Below are positions 8,026-15,724 of a stretch of 29,590 bases of DNA, in pieces. The notes below the pieces were generated by a model, which ran no database searches, had not been told where the DNA came from, and was given only the letters and a program-made list of their open reading frames with translations. How positions within the stretch are numbered: the first letter of the stretch is position 1; each line of letters begins with the position of its first letter. The DNA is from JBBRGG01 sp038240875 (lineage in GTDB: Bacteria; Planctomycetota; Phycisphaerae; Phycisphaerales; UBA1924), in contig JBBRGG010000010.1 of assembly GCA_038240875.1 (NCBI GenBank), positions 1-29,590 of the forward strand, read 5' to 3'. Made by a program: the position numbers and the translations under genes.

Positions 8026-9636
8026 AACGGTGACGCGGATCTCGCCTGGGAATGTCATTTCTTCGCTGACTCGCTTGGCGATTTCGTGTGCGATCAAGAA
8101 GGCTTCGTCATCGCTCACGCGCGCGGCGTCGACCATCACGCGGACTTCGCGGCCAGCTTGAATCGCGTAGGCTTCGGTCACGCCACGGTGTTCCATGGCG
8201 ATGGCTTGAAGGTCGTTGAGGCGCTGGACGTACTTCTCTAAACTTTCGCGGCGCGCGCCAGGGCGAGCTGAGCTGACAGCGTCGGCAGCCATCACGATGG
8301 GCGTGTAGAACGTGGTCGATGGAATGTCGGCGTGGTGGCCGCCGATGGCGTTGAGGACAGCTTCTTTTTCGCCGAATTGACGGGCAAAGTCCATGCCGAT
8401 CTTTGGATGCCCGCCTTCCATTTCCTGATCCATGGCTTTGCCGATGTCGTGGAGGAAGCCGCAGCGGCGAGCGAGGGTACCATCGAGGCCGAGTTGGTCG
8501 GCGATGATCTGCGAGAGGTAAGCAACTTCGATCGAGTGACGGAGGACGTTTTGCCCAAAGCTGGTGCGGTAGTTGAGCTTGCCCATGGCTTCGACGATTT
8601 TGGGATGCAGGCCACGAAGGTTGACTTCGAGGACGGCGTCCTTGCCGAACTTGACGATGCGTTCGGCGATTTCGGAGCGAACTTTATCGACGACTTCTTC
8701 GATGCGAGTTGGGTGCATGCGGCCGTCGGCGATGAGGCGTTCAAGAGATTCGACGGCGACTTGCTGACGAACTTTGTCGAAGCAGGAAACGACGATGACG
8801 CCCGGGGTGTCGTCGACGATGATGTCAACGCCGGTGGCTTTTTCGATTGCGCGAATGTTGCGACCTTCGCGGCCGATGATTCGGCCTTTCATGTCGTCGG
8901 AGGGGATGGTGACGGTGCGGACGGTGGACTCGCTGGTGTGCTCGGCGGCGTAGCGCTGGATCGCCATCAAGGTAATTTCGCGAGCCTTGGATTTTGCGTT
9001 GGTCTCGGCTTCTTCGACGATCTTGCGGGTTGCTTTGGCGGAGTCGAGACGGGCTTCGTCTTCGACGCGGCGGAGAAGCATTTCGGTGGCGTCGTCTTTG
9101 GAGAGGCCACTGATGCGGATCAAAAGGTCTTTCTGCTCGGTCAGGGTTGACTCGACTTCGGCGTCGCGTGCGATGATCTTGGCTTCTTTTTCGCGCAGGT
9201 GGTCGGCTTGCTTGGAGACGGCTTGTTCTTTTTGAGCTAGGCCTTCTTCGCGGCGATCAAAGGCGTCTTCACGCTTGGCTAGGCGGCGTTCGGTTTCTTT
9301 GACTTCGCTGCGGGCGCGTTCGAGTTCCTGATCGCTTTTGGCTCTGCGATCCAGAACCTGTTTCTCGGCTTCGATGCGAAGTTTTTCGACGTCGGCCTCG
9401 GCGACAGAGCGGGCTTGGGCACGGATGTTTTCGGCTTCGACTTTTGCGGTGGCGATGGTGACGCCACCCATTTTCTTGGATACAAAGACGCCTATGAAAA
9501 CACCAGCGCCTAAGGCGAGCAGCACTCCGACGATGACGGCACCTATCTCGGCACCGCTCATCGCGAGTGTTGGCATGAACATGGGATAATTGGCAGTGTT
9601 TGCAGCCATGCCAAGCTGTTGTGTGAATTCGTGCAT
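7990..9636 (-). CDS. rny: Ribonuclease Y
   Basis: Membrane-anchored endoribonuclease that starts mRNA decay in many bacteria, 548 residues. The start at ATG 9636 is fixed by an excellent ribosome site, AGGAGGT at 9643-9649. Residues about 29-53 form the N-terminal membrane helix, somewhat further in than in Bacillus because of a 25-residue extension. A long coiled coil runs to about 210 (KVEAENIRAQARSVAEADVE and onward). The KH domain carries the RNA-binding GxxG loop in GRIIGREGRNIRAIE (about 250-265). The HD domain shows VLRHSIEVAYLS, FLHDIGKAMD (the His-Asp metal pair) and GGHHADIPS. The C-terminus (VREIRVTVLRET-like ending) is standard. All expected catalytic residues are present. It seems monocistronic, facing a divergent lipoprotein gene about 690 bases away. 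Confidence 0.97.
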   Translation of the reverse strand: MHEFTQQLGMAANTANYPMFMPTLAMSGAEIGAVIVGVLLALGAGVFIGVFVSKKMGGVTIATAKVEAENIRAQARSVAEADVEKLRIEAEKQVLDRRAKSDQELERARSEVKETERRLAKREDAFDRREEGLAQKEQAVSKQADHLREKEAKIIARDAEVESTLTEQKDLLIRISGLSKDDATEMLLRRVEDEARLDSAKATRKIVEEAETNAKSKAREITLMAIQRYAAEHTSESTVRTVTIPSDDMKGRIIGREGRNIRAIEKATGVDIIVDDTPGVIVVSCFDKVRQQVAVESLERLIADGRMHPTRIEEVVDKVRSEIAERIVKFGKDAVLEVNLRGLHPKIVEAMGKLNYRTSFGQNVLRHSIEVAYLSQIIADQLGLDGTLARRCGFLHDIGKAMDQEMEGGHPKIGMDFARQFGEKEAVLNAIGGHHADIPSTTFYTPIVMAADAVSSARPGARRESLEKYVQRLNDLQAIAMEHRGVTEAYAIQAGREVRVMVDAARVSDDEAFLIAHEIAKRVSEEMTFPGEIRVTVLRETRAIEVAR

Positions 9637-10327
9637 ACAGCGACCTCCTGCGCTTTGGGGGCCTTGCTGCCTTGTGGCTTCACTATGCCGAACTCAATTC
9701 AGGGGGCGATTCGGATCGATCTGCCACACGAGAACATGTGGGAAAGCTCAGATACTGGGTCCTAGCGAGGTTACCTACGCTTTGGACAAAGGCATCCTGA
9801 ACGCTTCGATACGCCGCAAGAATGGGAGGAGTGCAACAGTTCGTTTTTGACGCGATGGCGAAGAATCAAGAAACGATCTCCTCGATTCAGCTTCACCATT
9901 TGCGTACTAAGGAAACATTGCACAACTACAGCTTCAGGCAGAGAGCAAGCTATCGAAGTGGGCAGAATAGCAGATAGAAATACGTATTTCTACGCATTCC
10001 ACGAGGGTATCCAGGATTCCAATCGGCAGTGCCCTCGCGCAGCTTCCGTCGGGTCAGAGCTCTTCGTCATGCGGAATAGGCTTTATATGAATAGTCAATT
10101 ATGAGTTATCGAGCGATGTAAAGTGAACCATTCAGATGAGCTAAGCCGCATGCGTATCAATGTCGTTTCATTCCCCGAATAGAGCTCGCACGAGCCGTCA
10201 AGCATCGGCAAGTACCACCGGTTATACTGGTACTATAGCACATCTTTGCTCACACGATCTTCGCAATCTGCTGGTGTATCGTGCCGATGTTAATCCAAAC
10301 ATGTACCTTCCAAAGAAAGGCTGATCG
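9637..10327. other. Divergent intergenic region between rny and a lipoprotein gene
   Basis: This 691-base region separates two divergently transcribed genes and must hold both promoters. Visible elements are the rny ribosome site (9643-9649), a short palindrome GCTCGCACGAGC (10184-10195), an inverted repeat at 10211-10234, a TATACT -10-like hexamer at 10224-10229 inside it, and AGAAAGG (10314-10320) serving the lipoprotein. Open frames here look like non-coding chance frames. I saw no tRNA fold or known riboswitch. Confidence 0.45.
10211..10234 (+). promoter_or_regulatory. Inverted repeat over a -10-like hexamer
   Basis: AGTACCA (10211-10217) and TGGTACT (10228-10234) are perfect inverted 7-mers around a 10-base centre. 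The TATACT at 10224-10229 and the TATAG a few bases on could act as a -10 element for the lipoprotein gene starting at 10328. An inverted repeat at this place is what a dimeric repressor site would look like. No matching -35 hexamer is evident, so this stays tentative. Confidence 0.3.
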
Positions 10328-11425
10328 ATGCCAGTTGTATTCAACGCTCGTAACACCAAGCCGCGATTGATTGCTGCCATACTTCTATGCACGCCTTTAA
10401 TGTTGACTGGGTGCCAGATCTTGGATCCGGGTGGTGGGGTTATGCGTAATACCAACTCGGTCACGATCAAGTCGGCGAAATCTGCCGAAACCAAGACGGC
10501 AAGTACGGGTGCAGCGGGTGGGGATAGTTCGGTGAGCGTGGCGGATGCGAACGCTTTGGCGAATACGAATGCTAGAACTGGATCGGCATCAAACGCGGTG
10601 ACGTATTCGGCTACGCCTACAGAATCGACGTCGGTGATTGGACAGAGTGCGGCGACTGCGCAGAGCACACGGAACGCGACAGCAAGTTCGACTACTTCTA
10701 TTGCGCCAAGGGCTACCGAGGCGCATGAGACTTCGACGGTAATTACGGCGACGCCCGCCACGACAGAATCCGGCGGCGTTCAAACCCTCACTGTCACTAC
10801 CGACGAGCTGAGCAAATTCACGATGTCAACCAGCACGCTCACCAAGCCGGTGAGTGTCGATGTCAGCAACGCGAATGGGTCGGTCCAGATCCGTGAAGTA
10901 CCTTCGCTGGAGCGGGCTGAGGTCTTTGTGTATCAGATCGACGACAAGACCAAGCGTGGCGCGCCTAGTTCGTTTGTGGGAACGCTCAATGGCAGCATGC
11001 TCACGATTTTCTGTGGCGAAGAATCAGGCCGAATCCAGATCGAGATTAATGTGCCTTCGCTGCAGGATTGCACGATTCGCAACGCTGGTGGCACGATCAA
11101 TGTTTCGGGCGCTGCGGGCGTTGTCGATATCACCAATGGCTCCTCAACGCGACAGGGTGATGGGATTACGTTCACGACCAACGATGTGCTCGCGTCGAAC
11201 TTTTCAATCGGGACGGATCGTGGCTCGATCGCCCTGAATATTCCATCGGGCTCACAGGGGCTTGTGACCATCCGAGGCCAGCCTTCGCGTGTGTCGGTGC
11301 TGGCACCCAATGAAACGCTATCGAGCGTGCGGTTGGGCGAAGGCACGTATTCTGGAGTTTTAAATGGCGGGGACACGATGTTTCGGGTGAGTGCGCCTGG
11401 GCCCGTTGCGCTACGGTTTAATTGA
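10328..11425 (+). CDS. Lipoprotein with C-terminal putative-adhesin (DUF4097-like) beta domain
   Basis: 365 residues, started at ATG 10328 with AGAAAGG at 10314-10320. The N-terminus has a lipoprotein signal: positively charged leader, hydrophobic stretch and LTGC with the lipid-bearing cysteine at residue 29. Residues about 35-155 are low complexity (Ser, Thr, Ala, Asn), a likely flexible tether. From about 155 to the end the chain has short beta repeats typical of DUF4097/putative adhesin proteins: VSVDVSNANGSVQIREV, IRNAGGTINVSGAAGVVDI and SIALNIPSGSQGLVTIRG. Proteins with this domain lie on the cell surface or in the periplasm, with no known enzyme activity. It converges with the peptidase-like gene, whose stop is only 48 bases away. 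The family call is by pattern; the role is unknown. Confidence 0.78.
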   Translation: MPVVFNARNTKPRLIAAILLCTPLMLTGCQILDPGGGVMRNTNSVTIKSAKSAETKTASTGAAGGDSSVSVADANALANTNARTGSASNAVTYSATPTESTSVIGQSAATAQSTRNATASSTTSIAPRATEAHETSTVITATPATTESGGVQTLTVTTDELSKFTMSTSTLTKPVSVDVSNANGSVQIREVPSLERAEVFVYQIDDKTKRGAPSSFVGTLNGSMLTIFCGEESGRIQIEINVPSLQDCTIRNAGGTINVSGAAGVVDITNGSSTRQGDGITFTTNDVLASNFSIGTDRGSIALNIPSGSQGLVTIRGQPSRVSVLAPNETLSSVRLGEGTYSGVLNGGDTMFRVSAPGPVALRFN

Positions 11426-11473
11426 ACTTGAATTACGATCGTTTGCAATACTGGCCTGCGCCGCGTTGTGGTG

Positions 11474-13168
11474 CTATTCGCGCTGTTCTCTATGCGCAAT
11501 GAGTTCGATACGTGCGATGCCCGTGATCCTTCCTCGGCGGTAGGCAACATCAACTTCGTCGCCGATTGCGAGCTGCGTGAGAACGCGGACGAGTTCTGCC
11601 ATTTCGCGGGTGGGGCGGTTTTCGATCGCGATAATGACGTCGCCCATGCGAAGCCCATCGCTCCCTTTGACGCCTGGAATTCGGCGTTGAGAGCGGACGA
11701 TGGGGCCTTCGCCAATGCCTGCGTCGATGACGGCTCCAAGGCTGGGCATGCCTTCTTTGAGTTCATCGGGGACGGGTTCGAGTGCGCGCACCCAGAGACG
11801 AAAGTCGATTTCGATGTCGGCAAGCGGAGCTTTAAAGACGGTTTCAATGGCGTTCAATCCGGTGGGATCTTCGGCGTAGGAAGCGATGTATGCCTCGTAC
11901 CAAGGCTTGAGCTTGCCACACTCGCTGAGGAAGAGGAAGAACGCACGGCTTTGTGCGTAGTTGGCGAGTGGACGCGACGACATAAACTTGATTTGAGGCA
12001 GGGTTGCGAGTGTACGCAGCGGCAGCATGCCATTAACGCGGTCCATGCGTTTGACGGTGTTGGTGCGCCAGGAAGTTGTCGGCGTGAGCGAGCCGTCAGC
12101 GGCGACGATGCAATCTTCGGGAAGCGAGCAGAATCCTTCCATGATCCAGATCGGATGGCGCTGATTCATGCGCGACATGCTGCGCCAATGCACGACGTGC
12201 ATGAACTCGTGGCGAAGGGTTGAAGCAAGGTCAATTGAAACAAGACGGCGAAGATCGTGCTGGTAAGCGCCGCCGATCATGCTGTTTCCGGAAGCGGCGT
12301 CGGGTCCATAGACCACGCGCAACCAGCGAAGAAAGTCGGGTCGCGAGGGCAGAACAACAACGACCCAGGGGTCGCTTTCGAGAGCCTTGGCATCGAGAAC
12401 ATCAGCGATGGCGTTTGCTTGAGCCCACTTCGCGACGCCTTTGAGTTGATCGATTGCCCGGTCGGTCGCGGCTTGTGGGAAAGCCGAGCGAATGACGATA
12501 CGAAGCTCGGGGACGAGCGTGTTGATGTAGCCACTGGCAAAGAGTTGGCTGTTGAATGCGATGTCGGCCTCGCGACGTTTGAGCAGGATGTCGGGCCACG
12601 TCGCTATGAGGCGCTGATACGTTGGGTGTTCCTTGATTGCGGCGAGAGATGCGTCGCCTTGGAGATAGCGAATGTCGCTAAACCCGCGCTCGACAGCTTT
12701 GACGAGCGAGGCGGCGGCTTCGTCGCGTTTCCCTTGCAGCGACTGGGCGCATGCGAGGTTGTACATTGGGACGAAGTTATCTTTCTGGGTAACCACGAGC
12801 TTGATGAGGAGCCTTTCGGCTTTGGGAAAATCGCGTGCGTCAAAAGCTTCGCTGGCGTTGCGGGCAAGGTCAGTTTGGCCGTAGAAATCGCCCTCGCCGT
12901 CGCGGCCGACTGTTGGAGTTGGTTCGGTTATGGGTTCGGGAGTTGGCGAGTTGGCAGGCGAATTGGCTGGCGATTTGGCTGGCGAATTGGCTGGCGGGGT
13001 TTCCTGCTTTGCTGGTTGTGCGCAAAGGCTACAGGGAAGCACGAACGTGCACGCCGCGGCGATAAAGAGCTTGAGCGCGTGCGTACGAACCAGCCAGAAC
13101 GTTTGGCTGTGCGCGTGCAAGGCGAGTCGTCCTGCTTCAAGCGCGTGCATGGAAAGTTCCTTAATCAT
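11474..13168 (-). CDS. Secreted TPR - HExxH metallopeptidase-like - PDZ protein
   Basis: 564 residues, probably exported. A long basic leader precedes a signal peptide (about 30-50, ending SLCAQPA). A Pro/Ser/Ala linker with four copies of a 12-base repeat follows (about 57-78). Residues about 98-195 resemble TPR helices (AERLLIKLVVTQKDNFVPMYNLACAQ). The catalytic-type motif is LRHEFMHVVHW, with H320, E321 and H324, and IWIMEGFCSLPED supplies E344 as the likely third zinc ligand, as in gluzincins. A C-terminal PDZ domain (about 478-560) includes VKGSDGLRMGDVIIAIENRP and DEVDVAYRRGR. This resembles peptidase-MA/DUF1570-type proteins. Substrate unknown. Two starts fit: 13168 (AAGGCG upstream) or 13150 (AAGGA upstream); both keep the signal peptide. 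Confidence 0.8.
   Translation of the reverse strand: MIKELSMHALEAGRLALHAHSQTFWLVRTHALKLFIAAACTFVLPCSLCAQPAKQETPPANSPAKSPANSPANSPTPEPITEPTPTVGRDGEGDFYGQTDLARNASEAFDARDFPKAERLLIKLVVTQKDNFVPMYNLACAQSLQGKRDEAAASLVKAVERGFSDIRYLQGDASLAAIKEHPTYQRLIATWPDILLKRREADIAFNSQLFASGYINTLVPELRIVIRSAFPQAATDRAIDQLKGVAKWAQANAIADVLDAKALESDPWVVVVLPSRPDFLRWLRVVYGPDAASGNSMIGGAYQHDLRRLVSIDLASTLRHEFMHVVHWRSMSRMNQRHPIWIMEGFCSLPEDCIVAADGSLTPTTSWRTNTVKRMDRVNGMLPLRTLATLPQIKFMSSRPLANYAQSRAFFLFLSECGKLKPWYEAYIASYAEDPTGLNAIETVFKAPLADIEIDFRLWVRALEPVPDELKEGMPSLGAVIDAGIGEGPIVRSQRRIPGVKGSDGLRMGDVIIAIENRPTREMAELVRVLTQLAIGDEVDVAYRRGRITGIARIELIAHREQRE
12948..12995 (-). repeat. Four 12-bp tandem repeats in the peptidase linker
   Basis: On the plus strand the unit is GAATTGGCTGGC with small variations, at 12948-12959, 12960-12971, 12972-12983 and 12984-12995. 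On the coding strand it gives the ANSP/AKSP repeats between signal peptide and TPR region. Copy-number change would lengthen or shorten the linker by four residues without breaking the frame. Confidence 0.85.
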
Positions 13169-13228
13169 GGACTCGCCTTTGTCGTAGACTCGCGAATGTG
13201 ATTGACGCGGCTTGGGCTGTCCAGCACA

Positions 13229-13960
13229 TCAATGTGCGAGCAGCATCGCGAGTGCTTCGGGGTACGCCACAGTTTCCTGGACGAACGTGCGATCAGCAAT
13301 TGAACGAACAGTATCACTGTTCAGGATCGGGCAGGTTCGGCGAAGGAGGATCGGGCCGTGGTCGAACTGATCATCGCACAAGTGCACAGTGCATCCGGTG
13401 GCGCGTGTCCCTTGAGCATGAAAGCTATTCAGCACGGCTTGGTGAACGTTGTCGCCGAACATACCCTTGCCGCCGAAGGACTCGTGCAGGCGTGGCGAAA
13501 AACCACGAAGGGCGAGTTCGCGTGTGGTGTGCGCGTCGTCGCCATGGGTCAATATGCCTGGATGGATGTTTACGATGCGGTTGTGAAGCGAGTGGGGAAT
13601 CGCGACCTTGCGGAGGTACCCAGCAAGGATCACGAGCGAACAGCTTGCTTCATGTACGAGCCCATCGAGGGAAGCCGCGGCAATTGAGCCTTCGATCACT
13701 CGGGTTTCGATGTTTATCGTGCGAGCGAGTTCTGCACCTGCACACTCGCGCGATGCGATGATTAGTCCTATAGAACAGCACCCTTGAAGTACGCCAGATT
13801 GGATGGATTCGTTGAGGTACGCGAGCGTGCGACCTTTACCCGAGAGCATGATGCAAAGCCGAACTGGGGTTGAATTGTTGCCGCGCGAGAGGTCCTCGCG
13901 AACCTTGATGGCCAAGGTTTGGCTTGCTGAGGTGATGATCGAGTGGTCATGGGTCGCCAT
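13229..13960 (-). CDS. purN: Phosphoribosylglycinamide formyltransferase (PurN)
   Basis: Transfers a formyl group from 10-formyl-tetrahydrofolate to GAR, the third step of purine synthesis; cytoplasmic. 243 residues against about 190-215 for most PurN. The phosphate-binding segment appears as LSGKGRTLAYL (about 39-49). The folate-site strand LVILAGYLRKV (about 109-119) and the catalytic N131 and H133 in NIHPGIL are in place, and D200 in DDQFDHGPILL matches the catalytic Asp. About 24 extra residues (about 138-161) sit between NIHPGIL and FGGKGMFG, which are nearly adjacent in relatives. There is also a 32-residue N-terminal extension. ATG 13960 lacks a ribosome site, so the start is uncertain. 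It follows the STAS gene with an 83-base gap on the same strand. Confidence 0.88.
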   Translation of the reverse strand: MATHDHSIITSASQTLAIKVREDLSRGNNSTPVRLCIMLSGKGRTLAYLNESIQSGVLQGCCSIGLIIASRECAGAELARTINIETRVIEGSIAAASLDGLVHEASCSLVILAGYLRKVAIPHSLHNRIVNIHPGILTHGDDAHTTRELALRGFSPRLHESFGGKGMFGDNVHQAVLNSFHAQGTRATGCTVHLCDDQFDHGPILLRRTCPILNSDTVRSIADRTFVQETVAYPEALAMLLAH

Positions 13961-14043
13961 GCAGTTGACGATACGCGTGCATGGGAAGGGCTCGCCATAT
14001 TGAATAAGCGCGATTGCGGGGGTGGTTATTCAGTTGAGTGAAA

Positions 14044-14571
14044 TTAGCCGATCAGCTTGAGCGCCGCGTCCACGTCTTTGGCGCGAGTCAACAACTTGTC
14101 GAGCGAAGTGATCTTGAGCATGCCTATGAGGTCTTCGCTGAGGTTGCACAGGACGAGCTTGCCCTTGGCTGCATTAGCTTGTTTCTGCATTGCCAGGAAC
14201 ATCCCAAGGCCCGAAGACCCGACCATGACTACTTCGGCCATGTCGAGCACAAGTCGAAACCCGTGCGCAGCGGCGACCGCGGTGAGCTCTTTGCTTAACG
14301 AGTCTTTTTCAAAGTCGGTAATGTTGCCAGTCTTGAGGTGCGCGACAACCGAGCGCCCTTGAAGCACGGTTTTGACCAGCGTGGTATCGATCATGTCCAT
14401 GGAGCGGATCTCTACTGCGAAGTGAAATGCACTTGATGCGTCCATAAAGGTACGAGTCGGACCGTGCAATGAGTCGGTGATGGAGTTGAGTGTAACGAAA
14501 TCAAAGCCCAAGAGCCTTGGAAAGTGTGCATCAATTGTGTACAAAGTTGAACGAGAATCGAGAACCAACAT
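14044..14571 (-). CDS. STAS-domain protein, anti-sigma-factor-antagonist type
   Basis: Likely a partner-switching regulator or a similar phospho-switch protein in the cytoplasm. The STAS domain occupies about residues 58-172: TTLVKTVLQGRSVVAHLKTGNITD, strand FRLVLDMAEV, then VGSSGLGMFLAMQK, where S119 lines up with the serine phosphorylated in SpoIIAA-type proteins. The usual Asp before that serine is Gly118 here. C-terminal KLVLCNLSEDLIGMLKITSLDKLL is typical of the fold. Family members are about 105-120 residues, so the first 57 residues are extra or the true start lies inside; ATG codons at 14445 and 14400 are alternatives, and none of the three has a clear ribosome site. No kinase or anti-sigma gene is adjacent. 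Confidence 0.83.
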   Translation of the reverse strand: MLVLDSRSTLYTIDAHFPRLLGFDFVTLNSITDSLHGPTRTFMDASSAFHFAVEIRSMDMIDTTLVKTVLQGRSVVAHLKTGNITDFEKDSLSKELTAVAAAHGFRLVLDMAEVVMVGSSGLGMFLAMQKQANAAKGKLVLCNLSEDLIGMLKITSLDKLLTRAKDVDAALKLIG

Positions 14572-14736
14572 TCAGGACTAATTTGTCCGCTCAGATTCTT
14601 CTGGGCGTGCCCAAATCCGCCTGTGCCATGTCAAAACCACGTTTGCATGCCACCTCCAGCCAATCAGTCGCGGGTTAATTGTAATTCTCTTCAGATCCCT
14701 CGGAATCCTACTGGAAGCCGCTTTGAAGCTATTGCA

Positions 14737-15186
14737 TCACGATGGAGATGTTTCGCACACCGTAGAGGGTGTCCGGAAAGGAATCGGTTTACCACCGGCA
14801 TCGACCGCGACCAGCGTCATCGTCGCGGTTGTGACAGCCACGGTTTCAGCGTTCGAGTAACGTTCGGCTTCAACTTCGATACAAACCGAGACGCTTGTCG
14901 TACCTTCACGGATCGTCGAAGCATAAAAATTAACCACGTCGCCGACATGAACCGGCGACTTAAATTCGACGCGGTCTAGGGCCGCCGTGACCCAGCGGTG
15001 CGCTCCATGCCGGCGAGCCTGAACAAAGCCAGCCTGATCGATGTAGGCAAGAATGACCCCGCCAAAGATCGTGCCGTAGTGGTTTGTGTCTCGTGGCAAG
15101 GTCGCGACGCGAAGCGCAAGCGTGCGATTCAAGGGAGAGGTTGCAGGAGAGCGTCCAGAGTTGTTTGCCGTGTGTGCGTGGTTCAA
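14737..15186 (-). CDS. Hotdog-fold acyl-CoA thioesterase (YciA/BACH type)
   Basis: Hydrolyses acyl-CoA to free acid and CoA in the cytoplasm; 149 residues, usual for the family. The motif DTNHYGTIFGGVILAYIDQAG (about 33-53) is characteristic: the Asn/His-x-x-Gly-x-x-Phe-Gly-Gly pattern and the Asp on the hotdog helix that supports catalysis. VTAALDRVEFKSPVHVGDVV and the later beta strands fit too. The start is TTG 15186 with no ribosome site. A perfect TATAAT lies 30 bases upstream, which would give a short leader of about 20 bases and supports this start. Substrate chain length cannot be inferred. It is upstream of the STAS gene on the same strand (165-base gap). Confidence 0.88.
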   Translation of the reverse strand: MNHAHTANNSGRSPATSPLNRTLALRVATLPRDTNHYGTIFGGVILAYIDQAGFVQARRHGAHRWVTAALDRVEFKSPVHVGDVVNFYASTIREGTTSVSVCIEVEAERYSNAETVAVTTATMTLVAVDAGGKPIPFRTPSTVCETSPS

Positions 15187-15215
15187 GTATGGGCTCGCGA
15201 TACGTATTAAAGTAA

Positions 15216-15221
15216 ATTATA
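15216..15221 (-). promoter_or_regulatory. Consensus -10 box upstream of the thioesterase gene
   Basis: TATAAT read on the minus strand, ending 30 bases before the TTG start at 15186. The -35 region at the proper distance (GGTTCC-like, around 15239-15244) is poor, so promoter strength is uncertain. Its A+T-rich surroundings and position between divergent genes support the call. Confidence 0.4.
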
Positions 15222-15692
15222 GGTACTTGATTGGCGATGGAACCAGAGTGGCACCGGGCATCATTAGGGTTGACCTTGGACGAAAAAGAGGCTACAGAGA
15301 CAGTCACGCGATGAAATTTCGTTACGCCTATTGAAGCAAGAGTGCTGTTGATTCCAACGTGTGCGGATAACTGAATTAGAAGTCGCTCAATAAAACTGTA
15401 ATTCTGAAGTTCTGACAGCTAATGGTCGAAGGTGCACTTGAATTTGGGAGAGCGTGAGCCAAACCCTAGCGCTCTTCAAGAAATGTTCTGTTAATGTTCA
15501 GTCACGCCGATTTTGTTTGACAGATAAGTTCAGCGAACACCTCTCGCCAGGCTCTGTCGCATGTACGGCAAACCAGTCGTCGCGTCTAACAAATTCGTTA
15601 TTGTGTAGATTGCTAACTGACTTTCCGGACCTTACTCATTGAACCTCTCTGCAGCATAGTAATTTGACGTGCCGACATGTTAGCAGATTGGA

Positions 15693-15705
15693 GTCGCTTA
15701 GCGAC
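15693..15705. promoter_or_regulatory. Palindrome just upstream of the EAL gene
   Basis: GTCGCT-T-AGCGAC is a perfect 6+1+6 palindrome, about 20 bases before the ATG at 15725. It could be an operator or a short mRNA hairpin hiding the start region. No second copy was noticed in the window. Confidence 0.3.
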
Positions 15706-15724
15706 CTAGCCGATCTCTTTGGCC

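Larger units (their letters stand above)
15187..15724. other. Divergent intergenic region between thioesterase and EAL genes
   Basis: This 538-base region looks richer in A and T than the flanking genes and separates two divergent genes. It contains a perfect TATAAT on the minus strand (15216-15221) for the thioesterase and a 13-base palindrome just before the EAL start. A TTGACG hexamer at 15664-15669 could be a -35 element on the plus strand, but the matching -10 position (15687-15692, ATTGGA) is poor. Open frames here have no recognisable content. Confidence 0.4.

Noticed and set aside
8332..9150. A 272-codon plus-strand frame rich in Phe, Asp, Gly and Val
   Set aside because: Antisense to rny; the composition is what the complement of rny codons gives.
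9850..10104. Small plus-strand frame in the rny-lipoprotein gap
   Set aside because: No ribosome site, no hydrophobic or conserved motif and atypical composition; treated as non-coding.
11468..12223. A 251-codon plus-strand frame
   Set aside because: Antisense to the C-terminal half of the TPR-gluzincin-PDZ gene; no recognisable content.
12257..13201. A 314-codon open frame on the plus strand
   Set aside because: It lies opposite the peptidase-like gene and reads as its shadow; no motif, and the minus-strand product has clear domains.
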